A stretch of 20,266 nt of DNA from a virus. The notes under the pieces are model-generated. The model did not search any database. It was not told the DNA's origin and worked only from the letters and a program-made list of their open reading frames with translations. The DNA is taken from positions 1 through 20,266 of the IMG/VR virus record IMGVR_UViG_3300023196_003382; one strand, written 5' to 3'. Below, piece after piece: positions 7,112 through 14,614 of this stretch. Each line of letters begins with the position of its first letter. Positions within the stretch are counted from its first letter, which is position 1. Position numbers and translations under genes: made by a program.

Positions 7112-8386
7112 TTACGATTTCCTTATCTTATATTTATTTATAAAGTCCCTTCCGCTAGACATATTAGATCCCGGAACCATAGATTCAACATATTTTAGAT
7201 GTGATTTTGTTCCAACTAAACGTTTTTCTGCTGGAACACCACCCACTTCAGTTCCATTCACAATTGCCTCATTTACATCCTTAATCCATGACTTAAACAT
7301 AATCTTATCTTCAGTTACGCAAATCAGATGATTAGCACCTCTACGAATAATACGTCCAATGAGACCAGTATTCATATTTTCAACTAATTGACCAATGTTA
7401 AAGATAGTCTTAGATATATAATTTTCACGAAGAGTTTGTTGATCAAACTTGGGTGCCATTTCCCAAATACCCCATTCTTCATTAATACCCATCGATGCAC
7501 GGACTGTATTAAACAATTCTCTTGCATCTTTTGGTCTCATAGCATCAGGCATTGCCATCTTAAAAGTTCTGAAATCATTTTCAGATGCAGCAAGTCTTAA
7601 TCTTGACGCTGACATTCCTTCAACACCATCGGCATCAGGATCTCTATCACCGGCAGATAACACTTCAACATTATCAAACTGATAAAGAGTGCCATTATAA
7701 TTATTAGCGAGTTTATCAAATTCCCTTACTCTATCAGCACCACCAACAATTCTTACGTTTGCATATCCATCATTATGTGCTTTTTTTAGAACATCAAAAA
7801 TGGTTCTAGTATTTTGATCATTTTGAATTCTTGAACTATGTTGAGGGAACATCCCTCTCATGAATGCAACCTTTGTATCAGCATCCAAAGGATTCTTCTT
7901 AGGATCATTTGAACGTGAAGGGACAATCATATAGTCACTTTCTTCTGCTTCTGCAGAGGCAGCAGCAGTATCCATCAACTGTTGGTGACCAGCATGTGGC
8001 GGATTGAATCTACCAAAAGCAATAGTCAAAGTTCCTCTTGTTTTGGGAACTGGTGGAGGACCTGTCTCCAATTCTGGACTAATATTTAAAGTCTGTTGTT
8101 GCTGCGGTTCAGGTGCTGCCTGTTGCTCAGGAGGAACTTCCTGTTGCTGTAAACCAGGATCTATAAAATTTGGATCAGAAACATTTTTTTCAAGATCAGT
8201 TTGATTAGGATCATCTTTACCAACCTTCTGACGCTTATTATAAAACTTTAGTCTTCCTTTTTCAGTTTTTGCTACAAACTCTCCAGTTCCACGATCATAC
8301 CATCCACCATGACCATCACCTTGAAGTCCAAGACGTTTTGCCTGTTGAGTTGCGGATTCACCTAAAAATTGAAAAAAACTTTTCAT
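7112..8386 (-). CDS. HxGH nucleotidyltransferase (cytidylyl/adenylyltransferase superfamily) with capsid-targeting-like N-terminus
   Basis: A 424-residue multidomain protein. Residues 1-12 (MKSFFQFLGESA) resemble the amphipathic capsid-targeting peptides of T4 internal head proteins and include L8-G-E10, which fits the LxE/IxE site cut by the gp21 prohead protease. Residues 23-50 hold a GDGHGGWYDRGTG module, followed by a Gln/Pro-rich linker (79-114). The catalytic domain starts at 119 with TIAFGRFNPPHAGH; H131-A-G-H134 is the HxGH nucleotide-binding motif, and M258-SASRLR resembles the C-terminal SSTxxR signature. This fold transfers NMP from an NTP to acceptors such as NMN, pantetheine or phosphocholine; the acceptor here is unknown. 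The C-terminal GRIIRRGANHLICV (344-357) resembles a small beta-barrel module. The start overlaps the previous stop as ATGA. Enzyme superfamily is firm; packaging in the head is inference. Confidence 0.85.
   Translation of the reverse strand: MKSFFQFLGESATQQAKRLGLQGDGHGGWYDRGTGEFVAKTEKGRLKFYNKRQKVGKDDPNQTDLEKNVSDPNFIDPGLQQQEVPPEQQAAPEPQQQQTLNISPELETGPPPVPKTRGTLTIAFGRFNPPHAGHQQLMDTAAASAEAEESDYMIVPSRSNDPKKNPLDADTKVAFMRGMFPQHSSRIQNDQNTRTIFDVLKKAHNDGYANVRIVGGADRVREFDKLANNYNGTLYQFDNVEVLSAGDRDPDADGVEGMSASRLRLAASENDFRTFKMAMPDAMRPKDARELFNTVRASMGINEEWGIWEMAPKFDQQTLRENYISKTIFNIGQLVENMNTGLIGRIIRRGANHLICVTEDKIMFKSWIKDVNEAIVNGTEVGGVPAEKRLVGTKSHLKYVESMVPGSNMSSGRDFINKYKIRKS
7135..7142 (-). promoter_or_regulatory. 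T4-type late promoter TATAAATA
   Basis: The minus strand reads TATAAATA, an exact match to the T4 late consensus, within the last codons of the nucleotidyltransferase gene and 38 bases before the ATG of the 600-aa protein at 7096. Distance and orientation suit that gene, and the surrounding run AAATAAATATAAG is very AT-rich. Confidence 0.65.
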
Positions 8387-8598
8387 TGATATCTATTTCT
8401 ACGTAGTTCTAAGACGACATTCCGCTTATTGGAAACAATATAATTCAAAATATCATTCCGTATCTTTATATATTTATTCTTTTGTTTGCCTTTGCTTATA
8501 TCAATTTCGCGTTGAAATGTTTGATGAATGTATCTAATGAACTGTTCATAATTAGTTCCTTTATAATTAGCAACTAATTCGGAAATGTAAGAATTCAT
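8383..8598 (-). CDS. Small basic helical protein, 71 aa (unknown)
   Basis: A 71-residue protein from the ATG at 8598 (MNSYISELVANYKGTNYEQF). It is rich in Lys, Arg, Asn and Tyr, predicted mostly helical, and ends VVLELRRNRYQ. No motif is recognised. The open frame extends ten codons to a TTG at 8628, but that start has no support and would place the CATAAATA element inside the coding region, so the ATG is preferred. Its stop overlaps the nucleotidyltransferase ATG as ATGA, implying coupled expression. The basic character could suit nucleic-acid binding, which is inference. Confidence 0.65.
   Translation of the reverse strand: MNSYISELVANYKGTNYEQFIRYIHQTFQREIDISKGKQKNKYIKIRNDILNYIVSNKRNVVLELRRNRYQ
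8471..8478 (-). promoter_or_regulatory. Candidate late promoter AATAAATA (one mismatch)
   Basis: The minus strand reads AATAAATA, one base off the T4 late consensus, inside the 71-aa gene and about 85 bases before the nucleotidyltransferase ATG at 8386. It would allow late expression of that gene separately. Such AT-rich octamers arise by chance, so support is limited. Confidence 0.3.
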
Positions 8599-8606
8599 TT
8601 TTTGAA

Positions 8607-8614
8607 TATTTATG
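8607..8614 (-). promoter_or_regulatory. Candidate late promoter CATAAATA (one mismatch)
   Basis: The minus strand reads CATAAATA in the short gap before the 71-aa gene, ending only eight bases before its ATG at 8598. If used, transcription would begin almost at the start codon and give a near-leaderless message, so either it serves the downstream nucleotidyltransferase or it is a chance match. Confidence 0.3.
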
Positions 8615-8633
8615 AAGGTGTAAATCAAATAAT

Positions 8634-8837
8634 TTACTTTTTATCTACAATATCATTAAGATTTTTTTTTTCATTTTGATAGGGAACTATCTCACCAGTA
8701 TAATGTTTCCATCCCTCATGAAGTTCAGGAAGTAACCACTCATGAACTGGAAGACACGCTTCCCAATTGACTGGTTGAATGCAATTCATTATGGTAACAG
8801 ACCAGAATGCTGCTAAGTAATTAAGAATTGTGTACAT
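8634..8837 (-). CDS. Small protein with a hydrophobic N-terminus, 67 aa (unknown)
   Basis: A 67-residue protein beginning MYTILNYLAAFWSVTIMNCI, a hydrophobic segment that could be a membrane anchor or signal-like helix, followed by a Trp-rich polar part (VNWEACLPVHEWLLPELHE, then GWKHYTGE) and a charged tail ending DIVDKK. No family is recognised. It overlaps the end of the upstream membrane-protein gene by 17 bases in another frame, typical of this genome. A later in-frame Met (residue 17) would remove the hydrophobic segment. The pairing with the neighbouring membrane protein suggests a shared envelope-related role, but this is guesswork. Confidence 0.6.
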   Translation of the reverse strand: MYTILNYLAAFWSVTIMNCIQPVNWEACLPVHEWLLPELHEGWKHYTGEIVPYQNEKKNLNDIVDKK

Positions 8838-9159
8838 TTGATTTTAGCTTTTTTGCTTCCCTATTAGTCCAAAGAGCAAAGAGAATGATCGATCCATAAA
8901 AAACAGTATCATCCAACATTACTAGAAAAAAGATAACTGAACCACCAATACGTACCCATTCTGGTAAAGGTTCAACAATCTTTGAAAATAAATTGCGAAA
9001 TACTTGTTCAAACTTAAAGTACAGAATAACAAGTACCGTAACTGCAAATTCACTGTAAGGAACAACAAAATAAAGTGAAAAGAAGATAAAAATTGGCCAA
9101 TAATGCTTTTCAGGAATCTTCGCTACTAGTTTAAGATACTTATTAATCAGTTTTTTCAT
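8821..9159 (-). CDS. Small integral membrane protein, 112 aa (unknown)
   Basis: A 112-residue protein with a basic N-terminus (MKKLINKYLKLVAKI) and several hydrophobic stretches: about 21-35 (YWPIFIFFSLYFVVP), 38-48 (FAVTVLVILYF) and 71-95 (IGGSVIFFLVMLDDTVFYGS, then IILFALW), ending in a basic tail. Two to four membrane passes are plausible. It has no recognisable catalytic motif. It starts three bases after the mazG stop and so belongs to the tail of the replication/mazG transcript. A holin-like role cannot be excluded but nothing specific supports it. Confidence 0.7.
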   Translation of the reverse strand: MKKLINKYLKLVAKIPEKHYWPIFIFFSLYFVVPYSEFAVTVLVILYFKFEQVFRNLFSKIVEPLPEWVRIGGSVIFFLVMLDDTVFYGSIILFALWTNREAKKLKSNVHNS

Positions 9160-9162
9160 TTA

Positions 9163-9567
9163 TTAAATATCACCATCTTTACGATTCTCAGAATGATGAA
9201 CATCAAACTCACCACCAGGATATCGTGACTTGAGTTTATCAACATTCATCTCAATGATATCATCAAGAGAAATATTGAGACCCATACATGCCTGTGCAAC
9301 ATACCACATAATATCACCAAGTTCACGCTTCATATGAAACATGTTCTCTTCGGTGACTGGTTTACCCTGAAAAATAATCTTCTTTACAATCTCAGTAAAC
9401 TCACCTGCTTCGGCACACATACCAACAGAGGCAGTGAGGAGACGATGTGTTTCAAATCCTTCTCCACGAAGTTCTTGAATACGATACTCAAAGGCATCGG
9501 CATCTTGACTGGGTTGAGATGTGACGGCATTCACAAACTCAAGATATGCATCAGTGTTAACGGTCAT
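9163..9567 (-). CDS. mazG: MazG-like nucleoside triphosphate pyrophosphohydrolase
   Basis: A 134-residue protein of the all-alpha NTP pyrophosphatase (MazG) superfamily, which hydrolyses NTPs or dNTPs to NMP and PPi. The metal-binding motifs are complete: E53-A-G-E56 and, after a helix of about 25 residues, E82-L-G-D85 in RELGDIMWYVAQ. It is a single-domain form, unlike two-domain bacterial MazG. Cyanophages commonly carry mazG; earlier ideas that it controls (p)ppGpp compete with biochemical evidence for dGTP/dCTP preference, which would recycle host DNA nucleotides. The start overlaps the gp41 stop as ATGA, linking it to the replication operon, in keeping with a role in nucleotide supply. 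Confidence 0.9.
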   Translation of the reverse strand: MTVNTDAYLEFVNAVTSQPSQDADAFEYRIQELRGEGFETHRLLTASVGMCAEAGEFTEIVKKIIFQGKPVTEENMFHMKRELGDIMWYVAQACMGLNISLDDIIEMNVDKLKSRYPGGEFDVHHSENRKDGDI

Positions 9568-10940
9568 GAAAATTTAAATCCTGCAAATGATTTCTTTTGT
9601 TTGTCGTCGTTATTATACTCTTCTTCCCGCCCACTGTCAAGAATGTCATCCTGTGCTGATTGCTCACAATCATATAATCTCATCTTGGCACGATCAATTC
9701 CAACCACAAAACGTTTAAAAATACTGATATCATTGTATCTGTTTTTCAATTGCTTCACCATAATCTGTCCCAGTTGTTCCAACTCTTCTGTAGAAATAAG
9801 GGCAAACATAAGATCAGCAGTAGCAGGGAGACCAAAGGATTCAGAAGTGTCAGTAAGGTCAACATCAGAGCTACCATAACCAGAACGAGTGGTCTGGGTG
9901 GCAGATACGATAGGGACCTCGGCTTCGACAGCCAATCCTCTAAGTTCTTCTGCAATCGACTTAACAAGAGTATAGGAATTAATATTGGAAGATCCTTTGT
10001 AACGTGACGAGGCACAAATATTGAGATAATCCACAAATATAATATCAGGTTTAAAGGATTTCTTAAGTGCAAGTTCATTAAGAAGTGCTTTAAAATGTCC
10101 ACTATGAGCACTTGCAGTTGGATACTCTTTAATTATAAGTTGACCTTGTGTTTTTTTGTTTAAAGTGGCAACTTTGTTTTCAAATGAAGTTTTAGGAAGA
10201 CTTACAAGGTCTTGAATTGGTACATTCAGAAGGTTTGCATCAATACGTTCAGCAATTTTTTCCTCTGCCATCTCCATTGTAATGTAAAGAACGTTACTTC
10301 CTCTGAGGAGAACGGAGCTAGCCAGATGACACATGAAAAGAGACTTACCAACACCTGTCCCAGCAAGAGCGATATTAAGACTCTTGTTAACCAAACCACC
10401 TTTCGTAATCTTATTAAAATACTCAAGATCAAACGGGATACGATTCTCTTTCTGATGATAAAATTCATATCTCTCCTGATAGTCCTGAAGGTAATCGTGT
10501 CCAATATGATTATCAAATGAAACCGCTAATGCATTAGATAAAATCGAGGGAATCGCATCACGATTTTTCATTTCATCTTGCCCGTCAGCAATACTAATTG
10601 ATTCCATCAGAGCAAGATAAATTGCACGATCACGACACCACTTCTCAGTAGTGTCAGTCAACCAGTTTTGTTCTACTGAAATATCGGTAAAATTTGAAAT
10701 AATCTCACGAGAATCTTTCACTTCTACTTCAGAAAGGTCAGTGCGATTCTCTAACTCAATCGTGAGTGCTTCTGTTGTAATGGCAGAACCATACTTCACA
10801 ATAAACTGCGTAATCTCCTCAAAGATAATTTTTTCAGTTCTCTGTTCAAAATAATCAGGTTCAATAAACGGAATTACTTTGCGAGAATACTCTTCATTGA
10901 AAACAAGGTTTCGTAGAATAGTTGCCTCAATTCGCTCCAT
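9564..10940 (-). CDS. 41: Replicative DNA helicase, T4 gp41-like (DnaB family)
   Basis: A 458-residue hexameric replicative helicase that unwinds DNA 5'-3' ahead of gp43 and recruits the gp61 primase. Numbered from the ATG at 10940 (MERIEATILRNLVF), which aligns with the T4 gp41 start: an N-terminal helical domain; an SFDNHIGHDY linker (141-150); Walker A G194-TGVGKS200; downstream LYITMEMAEEKIAERIDANL, which matches the T4 segment; Walker B in IIFVDYLNIC; and the ENSYT-like SINSYTLVKSIAEELRGLAV region. The C-terminus FAGFKFS is short and hydrophobic, like the T4 tail. The frame is open to a TTG at 10961, which I reject. The start lies 14 bases inside the end of uvsX. Length matches T4 gp41 (475 aa). 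Confidence 0.96.
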   Translation of the reverse strand: MERIEATILRNLVFNEEYSRKVIPFIEPDYFEQRTEKIIFEEITQFIVKYGSAITTEALTIELENRTDLSEVEVKDSREIISNFTDISVEQNWLTDTTEKWCRDRAIYLALMESISIADGQDEMKNRDAIPSILSNALAVSFDNHIGHDYLQDYQERYEFYHQKENRIPFDLEYFNKITKGGLVNKSLNIALAGTGVGKSLFMCHLASSVLLRGSNVLYITMEMAEEKIAERIDANLLNVPIQDLVSLPKTSFENKVATLNKKTQGQLIIKEYPTASAHSGHFKALLNELALKKSFKPDIIFVDYLNICASSRYKGSSNINSYTLVKSIAEELRGLAVEAEVPIVSATQTTRSGYGSSDVDLTDTSESFGLPATADLMFALISTEELEQLGQIMVKQLKNRYNDISIFKRFVVGIDRAKMRLYDCEQSAQDDILDSGREEEYNNDDKQKKSFAGFKFS

Positions 10941-11946
10941 AAGAATAAGTTTGTTTTGCAATAATGTTCAGTTGTTCCATCACCTCTGGGGTGAAGTATG
11001 TTTCAGGATCTTTGTAAATTGCTTTGGCGTAGACTTTTTTAGTCTCACCATCAACAGTCATCTCATAACGACCTCCAACGTTTTTCCAAAGTCCGCCAAC
11101 CTCACCGAGTTCAAGAAGACCAAAATATCGATCAAGACCACGCTCATCGTAATAAAGACGCACCGTAACAATTTGATTCTCCTTACTTAAACGCGACTTA
11201 GCAGTCTTTGCCTTGATAAGATTTCCAATGACTTCTGTTCCATCCTTTTCCTTTTTCTTAGACAAGTGGATGATAGTTGAGGCGGCGTACTTGAGTCCAG
11301 AACCTCCACCCATTTCCTTAGTAGGGACGTAAGCACCAATGACATCGTAAGTGTGGTTAGTAACAATCATAGGGATATTTGCTTGACCCAACTTGAGTGT
11401 GAGCATACGGAACGCACCTTTAATCAGTTGGGATTTAGTCATATCCCGAACCAATTTTTCGTTGAGCGTATCAGTAATCTCTTTCTCAGTGGAGAGCATC
11501 CCCAAAGAGTCTAGCACAAACATACAGGGTTTGCGGTCTTCCTCAGGTGATTTTTGATACATGTCCACTGCCTTGAGTGCCTTGCTACGGAATTCCTCAA
11601 CAGTCACTACGTTGACGACAACAAGACGTGCGAGATCAATTCCTCTGCTTTCTAAGAGCGACTTATTGACAGCTGCCTCAGTATCAAAATACAGGCAATA
11701 TCCATCAGGATTAGAGTCCAAAAAATTCTTAACCACTGCGAGGCTAAAAAAAGTTTTACCAGTACTAGACTCCCCAGCAATGGCAGTAATCTTATTCCCA
11801 GAAAAACCACCAAATATACTACCTGAACAAAGTCCGTTAAAGATGTACGAACCTGTGTCCACGTAAGTTTCTGTGTCGTCGATGTCTTTTGCCAGTTTGG
11901 TATAGTCATCTCCGATTTCCTTTACAATCTCTTTTAAAAAATCCAT
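10927..11946 (-). CDS. uvsX: UvsX RecA-like recombinase
   Basis: A 339-residue strand-exchange protein of the T4 UvsX/RecA family, used in recombination-dependent replication and repair. Visible: Walker A G58-ESSTGKT65; YFDTEAAVNK (near 95), matching the catalytic glutamate region of RecA-like proteins; Walker B CMFVLDSLGML (about 138-148); and a loop-like stretch KEMGGGSGLKYAAS in the DNA-binding loop region. The start ATG at 11946 overlaps the stop of the 55-aa gene as TAATG, and its end overlaps gp41. Length is slightly shorter than T4 UvsX (about 390 aa), the difference being at the C-terminus. The gp43-small ORF-uvsX-gp41 order is that expected of cyanomyoviruses. Confidence 0.95.
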   Translation of the reverse strand: MDFLKEIVKEIGDDYTKLAKDIDDTETYVDTGSYIFNGLCSGSIFGGFSGNKITAIAGESSTGKTFFSLAVVKNFLDSNPDGYCLYFDTEAAVNKSLLESRGIDLARLVVVNVVTVEEFRSKALKAVDMYQKSPEEDRKPCMFVLDSLGMLSTEKEITDTLNEKLVRDMTKSQLIKGAFRMLTLKLGQANIPMIVTNHTYDVIGAYVPTKEMGGGSGLKYAASTIIHLSKKKEKDGTEVIGNLIKAKTAKSRLSKENQIVTVRLYYDERGLDRYFGLLELGEVGGLWKNVGGRYEMTVDGETKKVYAKAIYKDPETYFTPEVMEQLNIIAKQTYSYGAN

Positions 11947-12113
11947 TAAATAATAAATCCAAATTCTTCGCGGGCCACTTTTTTATAAGTATCAGGGTGC
12001 TTTTCCCTAATCTTCTTAATAGTATCAATTTTTTGGTAGAGTGCAGCATCTCCACCAAGACGTAAAGCACTTACAATAGTAGCAAGTTCTTTATCATTAA
12101 TAGGCAATTCCAT
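11946..12113 (-). CDS. Small conserved protein between gp43 and uvsX, 55 aa (unknown)
   Basis: This short gene encodes 55 residues: it starts MELPINDKELATIVSALRLGG, contains YQKIDTIKKIREKHPDTYKK and ends EEFGFII. Both ends are TAATG overlaps: its ATG uses the last A of the gp43 stop, and its own stop overlaps the uvsX ATG. That, plus an uninterrupted frame with phage-like codon use, makes it convincing despite its size. It appears to be a helical, soluble protein with no recognised motif. Position between polymerase and recombinase suggests a small replication accessory factor, an inference from context only. Confidence 0.8.
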   Translation of the reverse strand: MELPINDKELATIVSALRLGGDAALYQKIDTIKKIREKHPDTYKKVAREEFGFII

Positions 12114-14614
12114 TATCCAAAAAATAGTTCTAAGTTTACAGTTTTTTCAACATTCCATCCAATAGCATCCAAGATTGATTTTAGTGGTTCGACAAAACTT
12201 TTCTCAAATTGTAGGTCATAATCAATATACTTGTCAAGACCTAATTCTGTCGGAAAATCTTGAATGAATGAAATTACATTCTCTCTAATAATATTCGGTT
12301 TCTTCAAATAGAGAAACTTAATTTTTTCACCATTGGTGATAAGTGAATATTTATTAGTAAGTTTATTCTCCTTAATATAGTGATTAAACAATAGTGCTCC
12401 ACGACAATGAATAGGAGTTCCTTTAGAATAGATATCAGAATAAGATTTATATTTCACAACATCAGATACTGAGCGCGGAAATGCAATCTGTTCTGGAGGA
12501 AGTTTTTTAAACTCCGCACGGCAATTATCAATAAATTGAATTACCTCCTCTTCAGTACCATTCATCATCAATTTCAAACCATCTTTAATCATCTGACGAC
12601 ATGGTGCAGGTGTTGAGGATTTGACTGCCTCAATACCCATCATTTTAAGTTTAGGTTCATCGTACCGTACACCTTCACTATCCCATACGTTGAGAATGTA
12701 TCGCTTCTTCGCAGTCCAGATACCACGGTCAGCAATGTTCTCTCGCTTCATTTGCATTTTTTGGTCATACGCCGATACATAGTTCGCCAGGTTCTGGTAA
12801 CACTGGTCGATGTACGGTTCAAACTTATCTTCGCAGATCTTGTCAAGTAGTCCCACAATCGCAACCTTGTCGCCAGACTTAGAAGCAAAAAATTTATCAA
12901 CAAGAGGTCCAAGGTTAAGATAAATTGAATCTGTGTCAGATGCAATTACGTAGTCCTCGTCGGTTGTAGACAACAGTTTATTTAGATACTGGTTCATCTT
13001 ACTCTCAATCCAACGGATAGAGACTTGACCAGAAAGCGTAATCGCCTCCGCATTGGCCAATTTATAGTACCTAAAATATTGATTACCAATAGCACCATAT
13101 GCAGAGTTGAGTTGAATCTTGCGAGCCATCTGAATGTTGTTGCATCGTGCAATCTCTTTCTCCAATGCCTTAGTCGGAGTTTTTTCATAATCCTGTTTTG
13201 CAATAAGCATCTTCTTCTTATAGATGGTGCGATCCTTATAAATCTTCTCCATCAGTTCAGGTAGAAACCCACGAACATCTTTACGATACATGGCACCATT
13301 AGCACACACTGCACTGTCCTTATACAGTTCAAAGGTCAGTTCTTGGTTAAGTATCTTATCAACGGTAACTGATGGGTGCCTGGTCTCTCTGAGTGTCTCC
13401 GGAGAGATGTTGTACTGCATAATAAGGTGAGGGTAGAGAGAGTTAAGGTCAAAAGACACAACCCAATCATACTTTCCCGGAACCGGTTCCTTGACATATG
13501 CACCTGCATACTTAGAGTCTTTATCAGAACGAACGATAGGAGGGATTACAATATTTCTTTTTTTAAGGTAATTGTAGATAATCGTATCCCACATACGAAC
13601 CTGAGAGAACACATCAGCATAGTTCGCTTTAGCGTCATACGCCATAACGATTGCTAGTTCAATCAGTTTCATCTTGTCTTCCATACGGTCAACAAGTTCC
13701 ACGTCAATGATATTATATTCTACAAACTTTTGCCACCCGTTAGTATAGAAATCCTTAAAGGTATCAAACTCAGAGTGATCAAGTTTCTTTTGCCCAAGTT
13801 CTACACTCGCAATATAATCCAACCGATAAGACTCTTGTGCCTTATAAGTAAATTTCTTATAAAGATTTAGATAATCAAGTTGTGTAATACCACCTACATC
13901 ATAAGAAATATGCTTACGACCCATAATAATGGTCTCACGTTCTGTAACCAAACCCCAAGGAGAAAGGCGTTTCATCAACTTCTCACCAAGAATCCTATCA
14001 ATACGTCTCACCAAGTAAGGCATATCATAGAGTTCACTATTCCACCCAGTCACAACTTCAGGTGTATTGGTTTCAATCATCCACCAGTTAATAAAATCAT
14101 TTAAAAGTTCATACTCAGTTCTAAAACTTTTGTAGATGACATTCTCTTGCGTATTATTAAAAGGTCCCTGACCCCATGTACGAATCTGTTTAGTAGTATA
14201 ATCTTGGACGGTAATAAGAAGAACCTCTTCTGCTGCAGATTCAACATCAGGGAATCCGTTTTCAGATTTAACCTCAATATCAATTGTAGAGATTTTAATC
14301 TTTGTAGTATCAAATTTAATTTCTTCTTCAGGATACTTCTCAGAAATATATTGGTAGATGTATCTGTCGTTCCCGTAAATTTTAAAATTGTCTATACCAT
14401 CATATCGTTTAATAAATTCACGACAATCACGAACAGTTCCAGGTTCAATTGATTCAACATATTCACCCTCGAGTGTTTTGTATTTTGTAGGTTTTTTTGA
14501 TGCTACAAACAGAGTTGGATAAAATTTTTCCCTAGTTGCGAAATGGCGACCATTCTCATAACCACGAACCAAAAAGTGATCACCGACCATTTGAACATTG
14601 GTGTAAAATCTCAT
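12113..14614 (-). CDS. 43: DNA polymerase, T4 gp43-like (family B)
   Basis: An 833-residue replicative polymerase with 3'-5' proofreading. Exonuclease acids: D112-I-E114 (Exo I), the GWNSELYDMPYL region with D197 (Exo II), and Y300-NIID304 (Exo III). Polymerase motifs: A, D389-LNSLYP395; B, K499-IQLNSAYG507; C, D560-T-D562-S; then KKRY in TAKKRYIL. All catalytic residues are intact, so both activities are expected. It is about 65 residues shorter than T4 gp43 (898). The C-terminus ends NLELFFG, a hydrophobic tail like the T4 clamp-binding peptide. The ATG at 14614 (MRFYTNVQMVG) aligns with the T4 N-terminus, although it overlaps the upstream gene by 35 bases and has no strong ribosome-binding site. 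Confidence 0.98.
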   Translation of the reverse strand: MRFYTNVQMVGDHFLVRGYENGRHFATREKFYPTLFVASKKPTKYKTLEGEYVESIEPGTVRDCREFIKRYDGIDNFKIYGNDRYIYQYISEKYPEEEIKFDTTKIKISTIDIEVKSENGFPDVESAAEEVLLITVQDYTTKQIRTWGQGPFNNTQENVIYKSFRTEYELLNDFINWWMIETNTPEVVTGWNSELYDMPYLVRRIDRILGEKLMKRLSPWGLVTERETIIMGRKHISYDVGGITQLDYLNLYKKFTYKAQESYRLDYIASVELGQKKLDHSEFDTFKDFYTNGWQKFVEYNIIDVELVDRMEDKMKLIELAIVMAYDAKANYADVFSQVRMWDTIIYNYLKKRNIVIPPIVRSDKDSKYAGAYVKEPVPGKYDWVVSFDLNSLYPHLIMQYNISPETLRETRHPSVTVDKILNQELTFELYKDSAVCANGAMYRKDVRGFLPELMEKIYKDRTIYKKKMLIAKQDYEKTPTKALEKEIARCNNIQMARKIQLNSAYGAIGNQYFRYYKLANAEAITLSGQVSIRWIESKMNQYLNKLLSTTDEDYVIASDTDSIYLNLGPLVDKFFASKSGDKVAIVGLLDKICEDKFEPYIDQCYQNLANYVSAYDQKMQMKRENIADRGIWTAKKRYILNVWDSEGVRYDEPKLKMMGIEAVKSSTPAPCRQMIKDGLKLMMNGTEEEVIQFIDNCRAEFKKLPPEQIAFPRSVSDVVKYKSYSDIYSKGTPIHCRGALLFNHYIKENKLTNKYSLITNGEKIKFLYLKKPNIIRENVISFIQDFPTELGLDKYIDYDLQFEKSFVEPLKSILDAIGWNVEKTVNLELFFG

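Noticed and set aside
8620-8637. Inverted repeat GTAAAT/ATTTAC after the 67-aa gene as a terminator
   Set aside because: The stem is six AT-rich pairs with no following T run; too weak to call.
12347-12354. AATAAATA inside gp43 as a late promoter
   Set aside because: It lies deep in the polymerase coding region more than 200 bases from any start codon; expected by chance in AT-rich DNA.
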